Positions 9,871-18,004 of a stretch of DNA of 64,000 bases are shown here, one piece after another. Numbering within the stretch: the stretch's first letter is position 1; every line of letters starts with the position of its first letter. This DNA is from Robiginitomaculum sp. (GTDB taxonomy: Bacteria > Pseudomonadota > Alphaproteobacteria > Caulobacterales > Maricaulaceae), in contig NVWK01000012.1 in the NCBI GenBank assembly GCA_002733605.1, forward strand, positions 142,506 to 206,505, given 5' to 3'. Under the pieces are notes generated by a model that had not been told where the DNA came from, did no database searches, and saw only the letters and a program-made list of their open reading frames with translations. A program made the position numbers and the translations under genes.

Positions 9871-10277
9871 GAGCTTCCCCCTCCAAGGCTACAGACCAGA
9901 CAACCTGTCAGGACCACAGCGATAGCGATGGCAAGCACCAAGAGTAATGTTGACGATAAATTGGCGGCTTTCTGGCCCATGCCTTTGCCTGTGTCCCAAA
10001 ACAAATGCCGCACATCGATGAGGCTGTTATAGACAAGGGCTAAACTAAACACGAAGAAAGAAATCGCGCCCAATGGGGAATAGACCAAAGCTTTGACCGC
10101 TTCAAATCCGGCCTCGCCCACGGCAAATATAGCCAGCCATACACATATGACGAGGAGCGCAATATACACTGTAACCGCAGCCGCACGGTGCAGAATTGAG
10201 GCCCGCATAGCCGCGTGCCATTTCCAAACACTCATATGCGGTGACATGGGACGTTTATCGCTCCAACCCTTTGCCAT
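9867..10277 (-). CDS. sdhC: Succinate dehydrogenase cytochrome b556 subunit
   Basis: SdhC of 136 residues with three membrane helices and the family start KRPMSPHMSVWKW. The start at 10277 is fixed by a strong ribosome binding site (AAGGAGGG, about six bases upstream). Ser27, His30 and Arg31 of SILHR match the E. coli quinone and heme-propionate region. The motif LVYNSLIDVRHLFWD aligns to the heme-ligand segment, but the His that ligates heme b (E. coli His84) is Asn84 here, codon AAC; His91 is kept. First gene of the sdhCDA operon, divergent from the DUF885 gene. Confidence 0.92.
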   Translation of the reverse strand: MAKGWSDKRPMSPHMSVWKWHAAMRASILHRAAAVTVYIALLVICVWLAIFAVGEAGFEAVKALVYSPLGAISFFVFSLALVYNSLIDVRHLFWDTGKGMGQKAANLSSTLLLVLAIAIAVVLTGCLVCSLGGGSS

Positions 10278-10460
10278 ATGGCCCTCCTTACGTATGTGAA
10301 ACCTTGAATTTCTTGTGCAGAGGTTAAGCCTGCGGAAGGTGAAGTCAATATGAAACAGGGTTGATAACGCCAATTTCGTGTCGTGTATACGCACTGTGAG
10401 AGCTCCAATGTTCGCACAATCCACTGTATGTGTTTTTTGTTGGCGCTGGCGTTTATACTG

Positions 10461-10477
10461 GTTAATACAGTATTAAC
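10461..10477. promoter_or_regulatory. Perfect palindrome upstream of DUF885 gene, possible operator
   Basis: GTTAATAC and GTATTAAC flank a single A, giving two 8-base perfect arms, 15 bases before the ATG at 10493. It lies in the 215-base divergent region shared with the sdhC promoter. A dimeric regulator could bind it; no regulator is known from the window. Confidence 0.35.
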
Positions 10478-10492
10478 GATTAAGGACATTCA

Positions 10493-12412
10493 ATGAAACA
10501 TCTCAAATCTGTGTGCAGGGCCATCGCACTCTCGTCCATTTTCTTTTCGCTTGGCGCCTCTGCGCAAACATTGCTTTTGACAAAAATGCGGCCAAGCTCG
10601 CGTCTGATGTCGGAAGGTATGACACTGGCTGATGCACAAGAAGATTGCAAAGACGATGTAAATGGGCAAGCGCAGTGCCTCGCGTCTACGCACATTCAAA
10701 TGTCCAATGGGCAAACGTCCGATAGTCTCGCCAAGATCATTGCAGATATGCAAAAAGACGATTTAGCCCGTAGCCCGATACAAGCTGGCGACGAAGGTGA
10801 TCGTGACGCCCTGCGTCATCTGCCGGATGTCAGTGTGCCCGCAACCCAAGCTGCCAACCGGTTTTCGCAAGCGCTTTTGGCCCGTTATAACACAATTGAT
10901 AGCGGTTTGCTTCAGGGTGAGGGTGAGCACAAGCTTAATTCTCAATTGCTGGGCTATGTGCTTAATCGCCGGGTATTGTTGGCAGACTATGATACGGCCC
11001 GCCTCCCGTTCACGAATGATAGCGGGTTTTTCAATATGTTAAGCTATGTCTCCCGACAAACGCGGTTCGAGACAGTGGATGATTACGAAGCCTATGCGGC
11101 CCGCCTGTCCGAGCTGCCACGATTTTTTGACCAGCATAAAGTCAATTTGCGCAGGGGGATTACAACGGGATATACGGCCTCCGAAGAAATCTTGCCGGGT
11201 ATTATAGATATGACAAAATCTTATGCTTCGGGGCGCGCGGAAGACCATGCGTATTATAAGCCTTTCACCTCGTTTCCCGACACGATTGATACATCGGATC
11301 AAGAGCGTTTGAGCACCCTTGGACAGGAAACAATCACCAAAAGCGTTTTACCTGCCTATGCAAACCTGCTGGCCTTCTTTGAAAATGAATACGCTCCCCA
11401 TGCCCGCAAACAAGTCGGTATTGGCACCAATGCCCGTAACAGGGCGTATTATAAGGCGTTGGTAAAATACTTTACGACCCTCGATATAACGCCCGACGAA
11501 GTGCACGAAAAAGGCCTGAGCGAGGTTAAACGTATCCGCGCAGAAATGGACGAGCTTATCGCTAAAACCGGGTTTGAAGGCAGTTTCAAAGAATTTCTGG
11601 ACTTCTTACGCACCGACAAACAATTTTATGTCGACACACCGGATGATTTGCTTAAAGAGGCGGCTTGGATTGCCAAGCGGATTGATGGCCAAATGCCCAA
11701 ATACTTTGGACGTCTGCCACGTAATTCTTACGGGGTCATGGCTGTGCCAGCGGAAATCGCGCCCAATTATACCACAGGACGGTATTGGGGCGGTAATCTC
11801 GACAATGGTTTGGCGGGCAATTATGTGGTCAATACCTATGATCTCAGCCAGCGCCCTCTGTATAATCTCCCGTCTCTGACCCTGCATGAGGGCGTGCCCG
11901 GGCACCATCATCAGATCAGCATTGCACAGGAAATGAAAGACGTGCCCAGTTTCCGTCAAAACCTGTATCCAAATGCATTTGGAGAAGGTTGGGGGCTGTA
12001 TGCGGAAAAACTGGGTGTGGAAATGGGTATTTACCGTACGGACTATGAAAATTTCGGGCGGTTGACCTATGAAATGTGGCGGGCCTGCCGGTTGGTTGTG
12101 GATACGGGCATGCATTGGAAGGGCTGGTCACGGGCGCAGGCCGAACAGTGTTTTTTCGAAAACTCTGCCTTGGCGCCGCATAATATCCGCACCGAAGTGG
12201 AACGCTATATTAGCTGGCCCGGCCAAGCGCTTTCTTATAAAATCGGAGAGTTGAAAATTCTGGAACTGCGCCACCGCGCAGAAACTGCCCTTGGGTCTGA
12301 CTTTGATATTCGTGGATTTCACGATGCTGTCCTAGAGAATGGCGGCATTCCCCTCAATATTCTCGAAGAACGTATCGAGGCATGGATCGCCAAGACTAAA
12401 TTGGGGCTATGA
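10493..12412 (+). CDS. DUF885 family protein, metallopeptidase-like, exported
   Basis: A 639-residue DUF885 protein. The N-terminus is a signal peptide (MKHLKSVCRAIALSS, cleavage probably after ASA at about 24). The DUF885 hallmark HEGVPGHHHQ starts at His465 and resembles the zinc-binding HExxH-type motif of M32-like peptidases; EGWGLYAEKLG follows and supplies a probable third ligand. It is probably a periplasmic zinc carboxypeptidase or dipeptidase-like enzyme, although activity has been shown for few members. A strong hairpin at 12449 ends the transcript. Confidence 0.88.
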   Translation: MKHLKSVCRAIALSSIFFSLGASAQTLLLTKMRPSSRLMSEGMTLADAQEDCKDDVNGQAQCLASTHIQMSNGQTSDSLAKIIADMQKDDLARSPIQAGDEGDRDALRHLPDVSVPATQAANRFSQALLARYNTIDSGLLQGEGEHKLNSQLLGYVLNRRVLLADYDTARLPFTNDSGFFNMLSYVSRQTRFETVDDYEAYAARLSELPRFFDQHKVNLRRGITTGYTASEEILPGIIDMTKSYASGRAEDHAYYKPFTSFPDTIDTSDQERLSTLGQETITKSVLPAYANLLAFFENEYAPHARKQVGIGTNARNRAYYKALVKYFTTLDITPDEVHEKGLSEVKRIRAEMDELIAKTGFEGSFKEFLDFLRTDKQFYVDTPDDLLKEAAWIAKRIDGQMPKYFGRLPRNSYGVMAVPAEIAPNYTTGRYWGGNLDNGLAGNYVVNTYDLSQRPLYNLPSLTLHEGVPGHHHQISIAQEMKDVPSFRQNLYPNAFGEGWGLYAEKLGVEMGIYRTDYENFGRLTYEMWRACRLVVDTGMHWKGWSRAQAEQCFFENSALAPHNIRTEVERYISWPGQALSYKIGELKILELRHRAETALGSDFDIRGFHDAVLENGGIPLNILEERIEAWIAKTKLGL

Positions 12413-12448
12413 CCAAATTGGGGCAATAAAAGGGTCTTTAAACAGCAA

Positions 12449-12483
12449 AAAACCCAAAGAACCATATACGGTCCTTTGGGTTT
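12449..12483. terminator. Bidirectional rho-independent terminator
   Basis: AAACCCAAAGAACC and GGTCCTTTGGGTTT form a 13-base stem with one mismatch and a six-base loop, flanked by A and T tracts. It sits between convergent genes (DUF885 plus strand, barrel lipoprotein minus strand) and can serve both. Confidence 0.8.
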
Positions 12484-12541
12484 CGCCCCGCGGCTTGCCC
12501 TTTATGAGAGCTGACCGGGTCGCCCCGTTCTTATTTTGTAT

Positions 12542-13387
12542 CTAGAATCTGTAACGGCCCCGAAGTGTCAACGGCACCGTGTAACGGTCGCCGCCATTAT
12601 TAAATCCGGCATAGCGATCACTAAAACCGCCTGTTGATACGTCCGAATTATCGGATTTTAAATGACCGGAATAACGAATGCCGGTTTCCAAACCAATTGT
12701 CATACGATTGAACAATGGTGTTTCTATCCCTATCAAAGCTGATCCTGTTGGCACCCAGGTGCTTTCATACATAGCCAAGGTTGTTGGCGTCAGCGGACTT
12801 GTGATCACGGCCTGATTAATATTGTTCATAGAAATTGCGTCAACATGCTCGGCCCCAAGACGTGCCTCTATATAAGGACGTACCGATTTCAGTAATGGAA
12901 ATCCTTTAGGCTGGAAATACTGGCGTAAACCGGCTTCGACCCCGTAGGATTTAAAGTCGGACATGGTGCCGCGAAGCTCCACATCGCCTTGTTCGCCCCA
13001 TGTCACTTCATTGCCGTCTGCTTGCGCGTAAAAGCCCTGTAGGGTTAGTTTTCTATTCGGGTTAATCGCGTAAGATCCGCCCAATGATGCCCGGTATCCA
13101 GTCGCATAGACATCTTTCATTTTGACATCAATACCTTCAACCGCGGGTGCTGGAAATCCTGGATGCACCTGACTAGCTGTTATGGCGTCCCCGCCGACAA
13201 CAAATTCTGCACCGATACTTTGTTCGAAATTCCAACGGCTTAGTCTTTCCCCACCGACACAGCATGCGCTTGTTGACGCGCCAGCTGCATAATTAGAACC
13301 AGATGCAGCCTTATAGCTGTTTCCGCTTCCCATCCATGAGCAACCCGAGAGTGCTATTGCTGCGACGCCACAAAATAAAATACGCAT
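12542..13387 (-). CDS. Barrel lipoprotein paralog 1
   Basis: A 281-residue lipoprotein with lipobox LSGC at residues 13-16 after MRILFCGVAAIA, then a short Ser/Ala/Gly linker holding an adjacent Cys pair (ACC). The remainder alternates as amphipathic strands (for example IGAEFVVGGD, SYGVEAGLRQYF, VPTGSALIGIE, GLETGIRY) and ends in LRGRYRF, the terminal aromatic typical of outer-membrane beta-barrels. First-numbered but most downstream member of four paralogs on this strand. Its own leader has a hairpin at 13409. Function unknown; OmpA-like or surface-adhesin roles are possible. Confidence 0.8.
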   Translation of the reverse strand: MRILFCGVAAIALSGCSWMGSGNSYKAASGSNYAAGASTSACCVGGERLSRWNFEQSIGAEFVVGGDAITASQVHPGFPAPAVEGIDVKMKDVYATGYRASLGGSYAINPNRKLTLQGFYAQADGNEVTWGEQGDVELRGTMSDFKSYGVEAGLRQYFQPKGFPLLKSVRPYIEARLGAEHVDAISMNNINQAVITSPLTPTTLAMYESTWVPTGSALIGIETPLFNRMTIGLETGIRYSGHLKSDNSDVSTGGFSDRYAGFNNGGDRYTVPLTLRGRYRF

Positions 13388-13408
13388 AGTATTTACCCTT
13401 ATTGTCCC

Positions 13409-13430
13409 GAAATAGCACGCTCGCTATTTC
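13409..13430 (-). repeat. Leader hairpin upstream of barrel paralog 1
   Basis: GAAATAGC and GCTATTTC are perfect 8-base arms around a six-base loop, about 22 bases upstream of the start at 13387 on the minus strand. No T tract follows, so it looks like a 5' untranslated-region structure rather than a terminator. Confidence 0.4.
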
Positions 13431-13547
13431 TTCTTTTCATTCGATCTGATGTTGCAACTTAAAGGCCAAGTGTATCATTATGGTCAAAAATCATGGTTTC
13501 TTTTTGGTTAAAATGATGAAAATACCTATGAATTTTGGCGAAAATGC

Positions 13548-13576
13548 AAAAAACCCGAGCAAAAACCCGGGTTTTT
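13548..13576. terminator. Terminator downstream of barrel paralog 2
   Basis: AAAAACCCG and CGGGTTTTT enclose an AGCAAAAAC-like loop; T and A tracts flank it. It lies 50 bases past the stop of the gene at 13628-14455, so the four barrel genes are probably not one transcript. Confidence 0.75.
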
Positions 13577-13627
13577 AAGATGGTATTCATACACTCAGAT
13601 AAGGTTTTAGAACCAGCAGGCGGGGAT

Positions 13628-14455
13628 TTAGAATCGGTAACGGCCCCGTATTTGTATCGGCACAGACCAACGGCTGCCCCCGTTCGCAGATTGCCCCAAC
13701 GGGCCTCCGGGAACGACAGGTACGAAAGTGCTATCGGCGCTCAGTGATTTTTCATAGCGAATACCGGTTTCCAGCCCGATAGACATATGCCGCGAAATAG
13801 GTTTTTCAAATCCGATTAGCCCGGACGCTGTCGGCACCCAGCCACCTTCATAAAATGGTGTGCTGACGGGGCCAATGGCCGTGCCGGCCACCCGTAGATC
13901 ATTGATGGCAATATCGGACACATGTCCAAAACCAAGACGCGCCTCTATAAAGGGGGTGATGTTTTTAATCAAAGGGGCCTTGAACGTATTCATGTTGTGA
14001 CGAAGTCCCAATTCCACACCATAACCTTTATAGGCCGAAAGCTGTCCTTCTAACGGTGACCCTGAAATATGTTGGCCAAGAGTTGTATCTTTGCCTTTGG
14101 CCTGCTGATAATATCCATTTACTGTGAGTTCATTCTTTTTACCAATCCGGTAACCGACCCCCAATTCGCCCCGAAAACCCTTTTTGTAGGCGTCTTGCAT
14201 ACTGACATTGTGAATATCAAGAACAGGGTTATAGGCGGCGTCATTGCCTGTGACCGCATGGCCGCCAACAATAAAGCCCGTGCCGAGTGCGCCGCTGACA
14301 CTGAATTTTCCAGGCTTGTTCACTCTTGAAGAATACGAGGAAGATGAGGAATAAGACCTGCTACTATAGCTGCTTGTGGATTTATTGTGATTATGTCCTA
14401 TCCAAGAACATCCTGACAGTGCAATCGCGGCCACGCCGCACAATAGAATTCTCAT
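13628..14455 (-). CDS. Barrel lipoprotein paralog 2
   Basis: A 275-residue lipoprotein with lipobox LSGC (residues 13-16) preceded by MRILLCGVAAIA, nearly identical to paralog 1. A Ser/Tyr-rich linker (about residues 22-45) replaces its Cys pair. Barrel strands include LGTGFIVGGH, GYGVELGLRHNM, VPTASGLIGFE and GLETGIRYE, ending IRGRYRF. The leader AGGGTTAGTACTATG matches that of paralog 1 (AGGGTAAATACTATG), so promoter-proximal sequence seems to have been duplicated with the gene. Followed by its own terminator. Outer-membrane location inferred; role unknown. Confidence 0.8.
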   Translation of the reverse strand: MRILLCGVAAIALSGCSWIGHNHNKSTSSYSSRSYSSSSSYSSRVNKPGKFSVSGALGTGFIVGGHAVTGNDAAYNPVLDIHNVSMQDAYKKGFRGELGVGYRIGKKNELTVNGYYQQAKGKDTTLGQHISGSPLEGQLSAYKGYGVELGLRHNMNTFKAPLIKNITPFIEARLGFGHVSDIAINDLRVAGTAIGPVSTPFYEGGWVPTASGLIGFEKPISRHMSIGLETGIRYEKSLSADSTFVPVVPGGPLGQSANGGSRWSVPIQIRGRYRF

Positions 14456-14563
14456 AGTACTAACCCTGTTTATAGATTAGCCCTGTGCCAATCCTTGAAA
14501 TCTGCAGACAGCTATGCAAATCACGGGCCAGAATGAGAAATCCGGAAAATAATACGCGAAACC

Positions 14564-15946
14564 CTAGAAGGAAACCCGGGCGCGTAATTTTACCGGTACG
14601 GACCAACGGTCACTTTGCGGCTGGATAGAGTATAAATCATCTCTCCAACGCAGCCCGGCTTCAACACCCAGTGCTGTGCGTGGACCAATTTGCATTTCGG
14701 CGCCGAGTACAGCTGATGCCGTTGGTGTCCAGCCTGCATGTAAATAGGTCTGAACATTTGCGCCTTCAGGCATTAATGTTGCCGAGTACTGTGATAGATT
14801 CACCGTATTATTATGCGCAAAGCCTGCGGTGGCAGCAAAATAGGGTCGGAAGCCGGACATGCTATTATTCCATCCGCCCATATATTTGCGTACGCCGCCT
14901 TCAACGGTAAACTGTTCCAAATCGCCCCATTGTGCATACAAGTCTTCTGTGAGCGTGCCGTCGTCTATTGTCCCTGTGCGGATACGGTTGCCTTCTGCTT
15001 TTGAATAGCCGAGTCGGGCCAGCACAAGTGTGCTTGGCGTAATATCATATGTGGCGGCCAAATCGAAGTTCACGGCATTCTTATAAGCGTCTGCGTAACT
15101 AATGGTCGGGGTCGAAGATACATTTAAGGGTACGTCATCCTCGCATCCACATCCGCCCTTAGCTGGTCCAGCCGGTTTTTCACCAACAATATCGCCGCCA
15201 ATGTAAAATTCTGTACCAATGCCGACCTCTAGGCCGAATGGAAGGGCCACACTGCCACCGCGAAGTTCACAGCACGCATTACCAGCCCCGCCGCCGGCAT
15301 AGTAATAGGCAGGATAAGGCTGTGGTATGTAAATCGGGGCTCCATTGACGATTTGAGTGGCGCCAGCGCCAGCTTCCCAATGCCCTGAAGCATATTGTCC
15401 ACCTGCATATTGATTGGCTGCGTATTGACCACCAGCATATTGGCCGCCAATAGCGGCTCCGTAAGGTGCGCTGCCGTTTAGAACTGTGCCGTAAGCAGAT
15501 GCGGAGGCAGAAGCCGAGGCACTACTGCTGGCCATACTTCCGGCGCCGTACATGCCACTGGCTGCACTGCTGTAAGCGCTGGCGCCTGCACTGGCTCCGG
15601 CGCTATAGCCCATGGTTGTTGGATAGCCCATGCTCTGGCCATAAACCCCCATATTTTGGGCACCCATATTGTAAGCTTGGCCTTGTTGTGCGCCGCGAAG
15701 CCCTAAGCCTGCGCCGCCCGCAGCATATCCGTATGCGCTGTATCCGTTTGTCGCTTGAGTATAGCCGCCAACCGCGCCGCATCCATTTGAAACATATCCG
15801 CCTTGTTGGGCATATCCGTATTGAGCCGTATTATTACATCCGTAAGCGGCCCCCGTATTGCTAAACCCATACGAGTTTACATTCTGGCTTCCATATCCAC
15901 ATCCTGATAATAAAGCTGCTGATAGCGCGCAAATTGCAAAACGCAT
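14564..15946 (-). CDS. Barrel lipoprotein paralog 3 with Gly/Ala/Tyr/Gln-rich linker
   Basis: A 460-residue relative of the neighbouring lipoproteins. The lipobox LSGC follows MRFAICALSAAL. Residues about 20-220 are low complexity, rich in Gly, Ala, Ser, Tyr and Gln, with short repeats of the QYAGG/QYAAN type. An adjacent Cys pair (NACCE) precedes the barrel, as in paralog 1, and IGTEFYIGGD, TPTASAVLGAE and GVEAGLRW match the shared strands; the end is LRARVSF. The linker might span the periplasm or form a surface-exposed flexible arm. Preceded by a 209-base leader with no gene. Confidence 0.8.
   Translation of the reverse strand: MRFAICALSAALLSGCGYGSQNVNSYGFSNTGAAYGCNNTAQYGYAQQGGYVSNGCGAVGGYTQATNGYSAYGYAAGGAGLGLRGAQQGQAYNMGAQNMGVYGQSMGYPTTMGYSAGASAGASAYSSAASGMYGAGSMASSSASASASASAYGTVLNGSAPYGAAIGGQYAGGQYAANQYAGGQYASGHWEAGAGATQIVNGAPIYIPQPYPAYYYAGGGAGNACCELRGGSVALPFGLEVGIGTEFYIGGDIVGEKPAGPAKGGCGCEDDVPLNVSSTPTISYADAYKNAVNFDLAATYDITPSTLVLARLGYSKAEGNRIRTGTIDDGTLTEDLYAQWGDLEQFTVEGGVRKYMGGWNNSMSGFRPYFAATAGFAHNNTVNLSQYSATLMPEGANVQTYLHAGWTPTASAVLGAEMQIGPRTALGVEAGLRWRDDLYSIQPQSDRWSVPVKLRARVSF
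15370..15530 (-). repeat. Low-complexity QYA/ASA repeat coding region
   Basis: Imperfect 15-21 base repeats encode runs such as QYAGGQYAANQYAGGQYA and SASASASAYG within barrel paralog 3. Such tracts can change length by slippage or recombination. Confidence 0.5.
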
Positions 15947-16155
15947 ATCGATCTCCTCGGTGCATTAAGTCCTTTAATAAGAGATAATTAACCTTAATAT
16001 GCTTAACAAAGGGTTGTGGTTTTTATGACAAAAGCCGTTCTTTTCCAAAAAAATCAGTTCTAAAATGCTAGCATGCCTGCAAAAACGACAAGAATGGCGT
16101 GAGCGGGCCTATTAGCAAAATTTATTGAATTTTCCGCAATCCCGCAGATTAAGTT

Positions 16156-17481
16156 TTAAAAATTATAACTTCCGCGAATGGCAATCGGAATGGAGAAGTT
16201 CTCGTCCCCACCGGTACCGTTGGTGCGCTCACGGTCGGTCTCATATTTCAACCCCGCCTCAAACGCCAAAGCCGTGCGCGGCGTCATCTGCCATTCAAGC
16301 CCGGCTTTCAACGCACCATAGCTCACCCATTGGGCATCATAGATTTGTGTAGGCGTGCCAAAATTTACATCATAAAAAACATTATCGGTTGCCGTGCTCT
16401 CGAATGCGCGTCGAAGGAATAATTGGCGCTGGTTTTCTGCGACGGTGGTTTCGTCATAATGGGCAGCCCCACCGGACGCACTGATGAACGGCGTAAGTGT
16501 GCGACTAAATTGATTTGGAAAAATAGGGTTAAAGTAATAACGGGCCCCGACTTCAAAATCGACCCGTGTTAAATCATTAAACTGGTAGTCATAATGGGCA
16601 ACCGTTTGATTAGGAATCACCGTGCCGTTGGTTATAGATGCGGTTTGTACGCCCAATGCATCAAAACTATCGACTGTTATCGTGCGCAACAATCCATCAA
16701 CGATATCAACACCGCCGCCTTTCTTGCCTTCCGCGCGGGTATATCCCGCATTGGCAAATACTGTCGCATGGTCACTTAAAATCACTTCAAGGCCACCGGT
16801 TATCCGCAAAGGCGCCGTATAGACATCATCAAAACTAATATCGGGGGCAAGTACACGCTCGGGTATACTGGTGTATGTTGTGGTTGTGAGATCACCGCTG
16901 ATAACAACGCCGCTTGTACCCGATTCTGCGAAGGTCGCACGATTATAAGATAGCGGCCCGACAGCTCCACTTGGCTGATACAACTCGCCTGAAACACTGT
17001 GATCGATTTCCAGACCAAAAGAGCCTCTGAGCCACGGTCTTTTCAATTTTTTCTCTGGTGCTTGATATTGAGCGGCGCTCTGTGCACTGCCAACATGGTT
17101 GCCATATCCACCCGTTGTGTACTGGTATTGACTTCCAGCCTGAGCCTGTGAGCCAAGTTGAGCCTGTGGCCCGAGTTGAGTTGGGCTGGCAAGGGCCAAG
17201 GTCACCTGTTCCGGTGTACAGCCTTGGGGGATATGTTGTGTGGGCGATGTGATCTGGCACGGGCCAAGCGCTTGCTGGACGGGCTGCATACCATATGCCG
17301 ATGTCTGACCGTACCCTGCTGTCTGGTCATATCCGGGTGTTTGCGTTGCGTAGTTTGAATATTGGGCACCCGTATAGGCTTGCTGTGCGTTGCCACCATA
17401 GGACGTGTTATCATAACCCATCCATGAACATCCTGAGAGCAAAACTGCCGAAATTCCACATACAACCAAACGCATACTCAT
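16156..17481 (-). CDS. Barrel lipoprotein paralog 4 with Gln/Gly/Tyr-rich linker
   Basis: A 441-residue lipoprotein, lipobox LSGCSWMG after MSMRLVVCGISAVL; the second Met (17475) aligns with the starts of the other three paralogs and is an alternative. Residues about 25-145 are rich in Gln, Gly, Tyr and Ala with QAQLGSQAQAGSQ-type repeats. The barrel part carries VDFEVGARYYF, YGALKAGLEWQ and AFEAGLKYE and ends IRGSYNF. It is the most upstream and most divergent of the four-gene array. Outer-membrane barrel inferred; function not known. Confidence 0.78.
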   Translation of the reverse strand: MSMRLVVCGISAVLLSGCSWMGYDNTSYGGNAQQAYTGAQYSNYATQTPGYDQTAGYGQTSAYGMQPVQQALGPCQITSPTQHIPQGCTPEQVTLALASPTQLGPQAQLGSQAQAGSQYQYTTGGYGNHVGSAQSAAQYQAPEKKLKRPWLRGSFGLEIDHSVSGELYQPSGAVGPLSYNRATFAESGTSGVVISGDLTTTTYTSIPERVLAPDISFDDVYTAPLRITGGLEVILSDHATVFANAGYTRAEGKKGGGVDIVDGLLRTITVDSFDALGVQTASITNGTVIPNQTVAHYDYQFNDLTRVDFEVGARYYFNPIFPNQFSRTLTPFISASGGAAHYDETTVAENQRQLFLRRAFESTATDNVFYDVNFGTPTQIYDAQWVSYGALKAGLEWQMTPRTALAFEAGLKYETDRERTNGTGGDENFSIPIAIRGSYNF

Positions 17482-17577
17482 CTCCTATGGTACAAAAAGT
17501 ACTCTGGTTAATGATGGTGATGCCCGTTTATGCTTAACAACTCGTTTACCAAGGTGAGATTTTAACGGTTTTAGCGC

Positions 17578-17925
17578 CTAAAACAGTGCTAAAACGCTCT
17601 CCGGTGGTCGGCCAATTGCCGCTTTGCCGTCTTTGACCACGATTGGGCGCTCTATCAGTTTCGGATTTTCGACCATGGCCCGAATGAGTGCGGCCTCGTC
17701 ATCGACGTTCTTTAAATCTAGTTCCTTGTAGACAGATTCGCCCGTGCGCATTAATTCGCGTGCTGATCCCATGCCCAACATTGTCAGTAGATTTTCAATC
17801 TCTGAGGCAGAGGGCGCATCGGTCAAATAGGTAATAATTTCAGGTGCATGGCCATTTTCTTCCAGCAAGGCGAGCGTTTGGCGGGACTTACTACAGCGCG
17901 GATTGTGATATATTTTCAGGCTCAT
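17578..17925 (-). CDS. arsC: ArsC family reductase (glutaredoxin-type arsenate reductase)
   Basis: A 115-residue thioredoxin-fold protein of the ArsC/Spx/YffB superfamily. The start MSLKIYHNPRCSKSRQ at 17925 follows AAGGAAACC. Cys11 in NPRCSKS is the catalytic cysteine of glutaredoxin-coupled arsenate reductase, and IERPIVV plus GRPPESVLALF near the C-terminus are the family's arginine-containing motifs. No arsR, arsB or acr3 is nearby, so arsenic detoxification is only one possibility; a YfgD/YffB-like general reductase role is the alternative. A 7-base inverted repeat (17568-17584) overlaps its stop. Confidence 0.85.
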   Translation of the reverse strand: MSLKIYHNPRCSKSRQTLALLEENGHAPEIITYLTDAPSASEIENLLTMLGMGSARELMRTGESVYKELDLKNVDDEAALIRAMVENPKLIERPIVVKDGKAAIGRPPESVLALF

Positions 17926-18004
17926 AGTGGTTTCCTTATTTGAGACGTTGATTTCCCTCTCTATATAGTCAATTTTCGAACACATTAAACAAGAAGGTCA
18001 AAAA

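Noticed and set aside
10278..10424. Upstream extension of sdhC to 10424
   Set aside because: The ribosome binding site AAGGAGGG and family start at 10277 are decisive.
15370..15530. Repeat tract considered as CRISPR-like or VNTR locus
   Set aside because: The repeats are short, imperfect and in frame within a coding region and have no spacers.
17534..17548. TTAA-N7-TTTA resembling a CtrA box upstream of barrel paralog 4
   Set aside because: The second half-site is not TTAA and it is not placed at a supported promoter.
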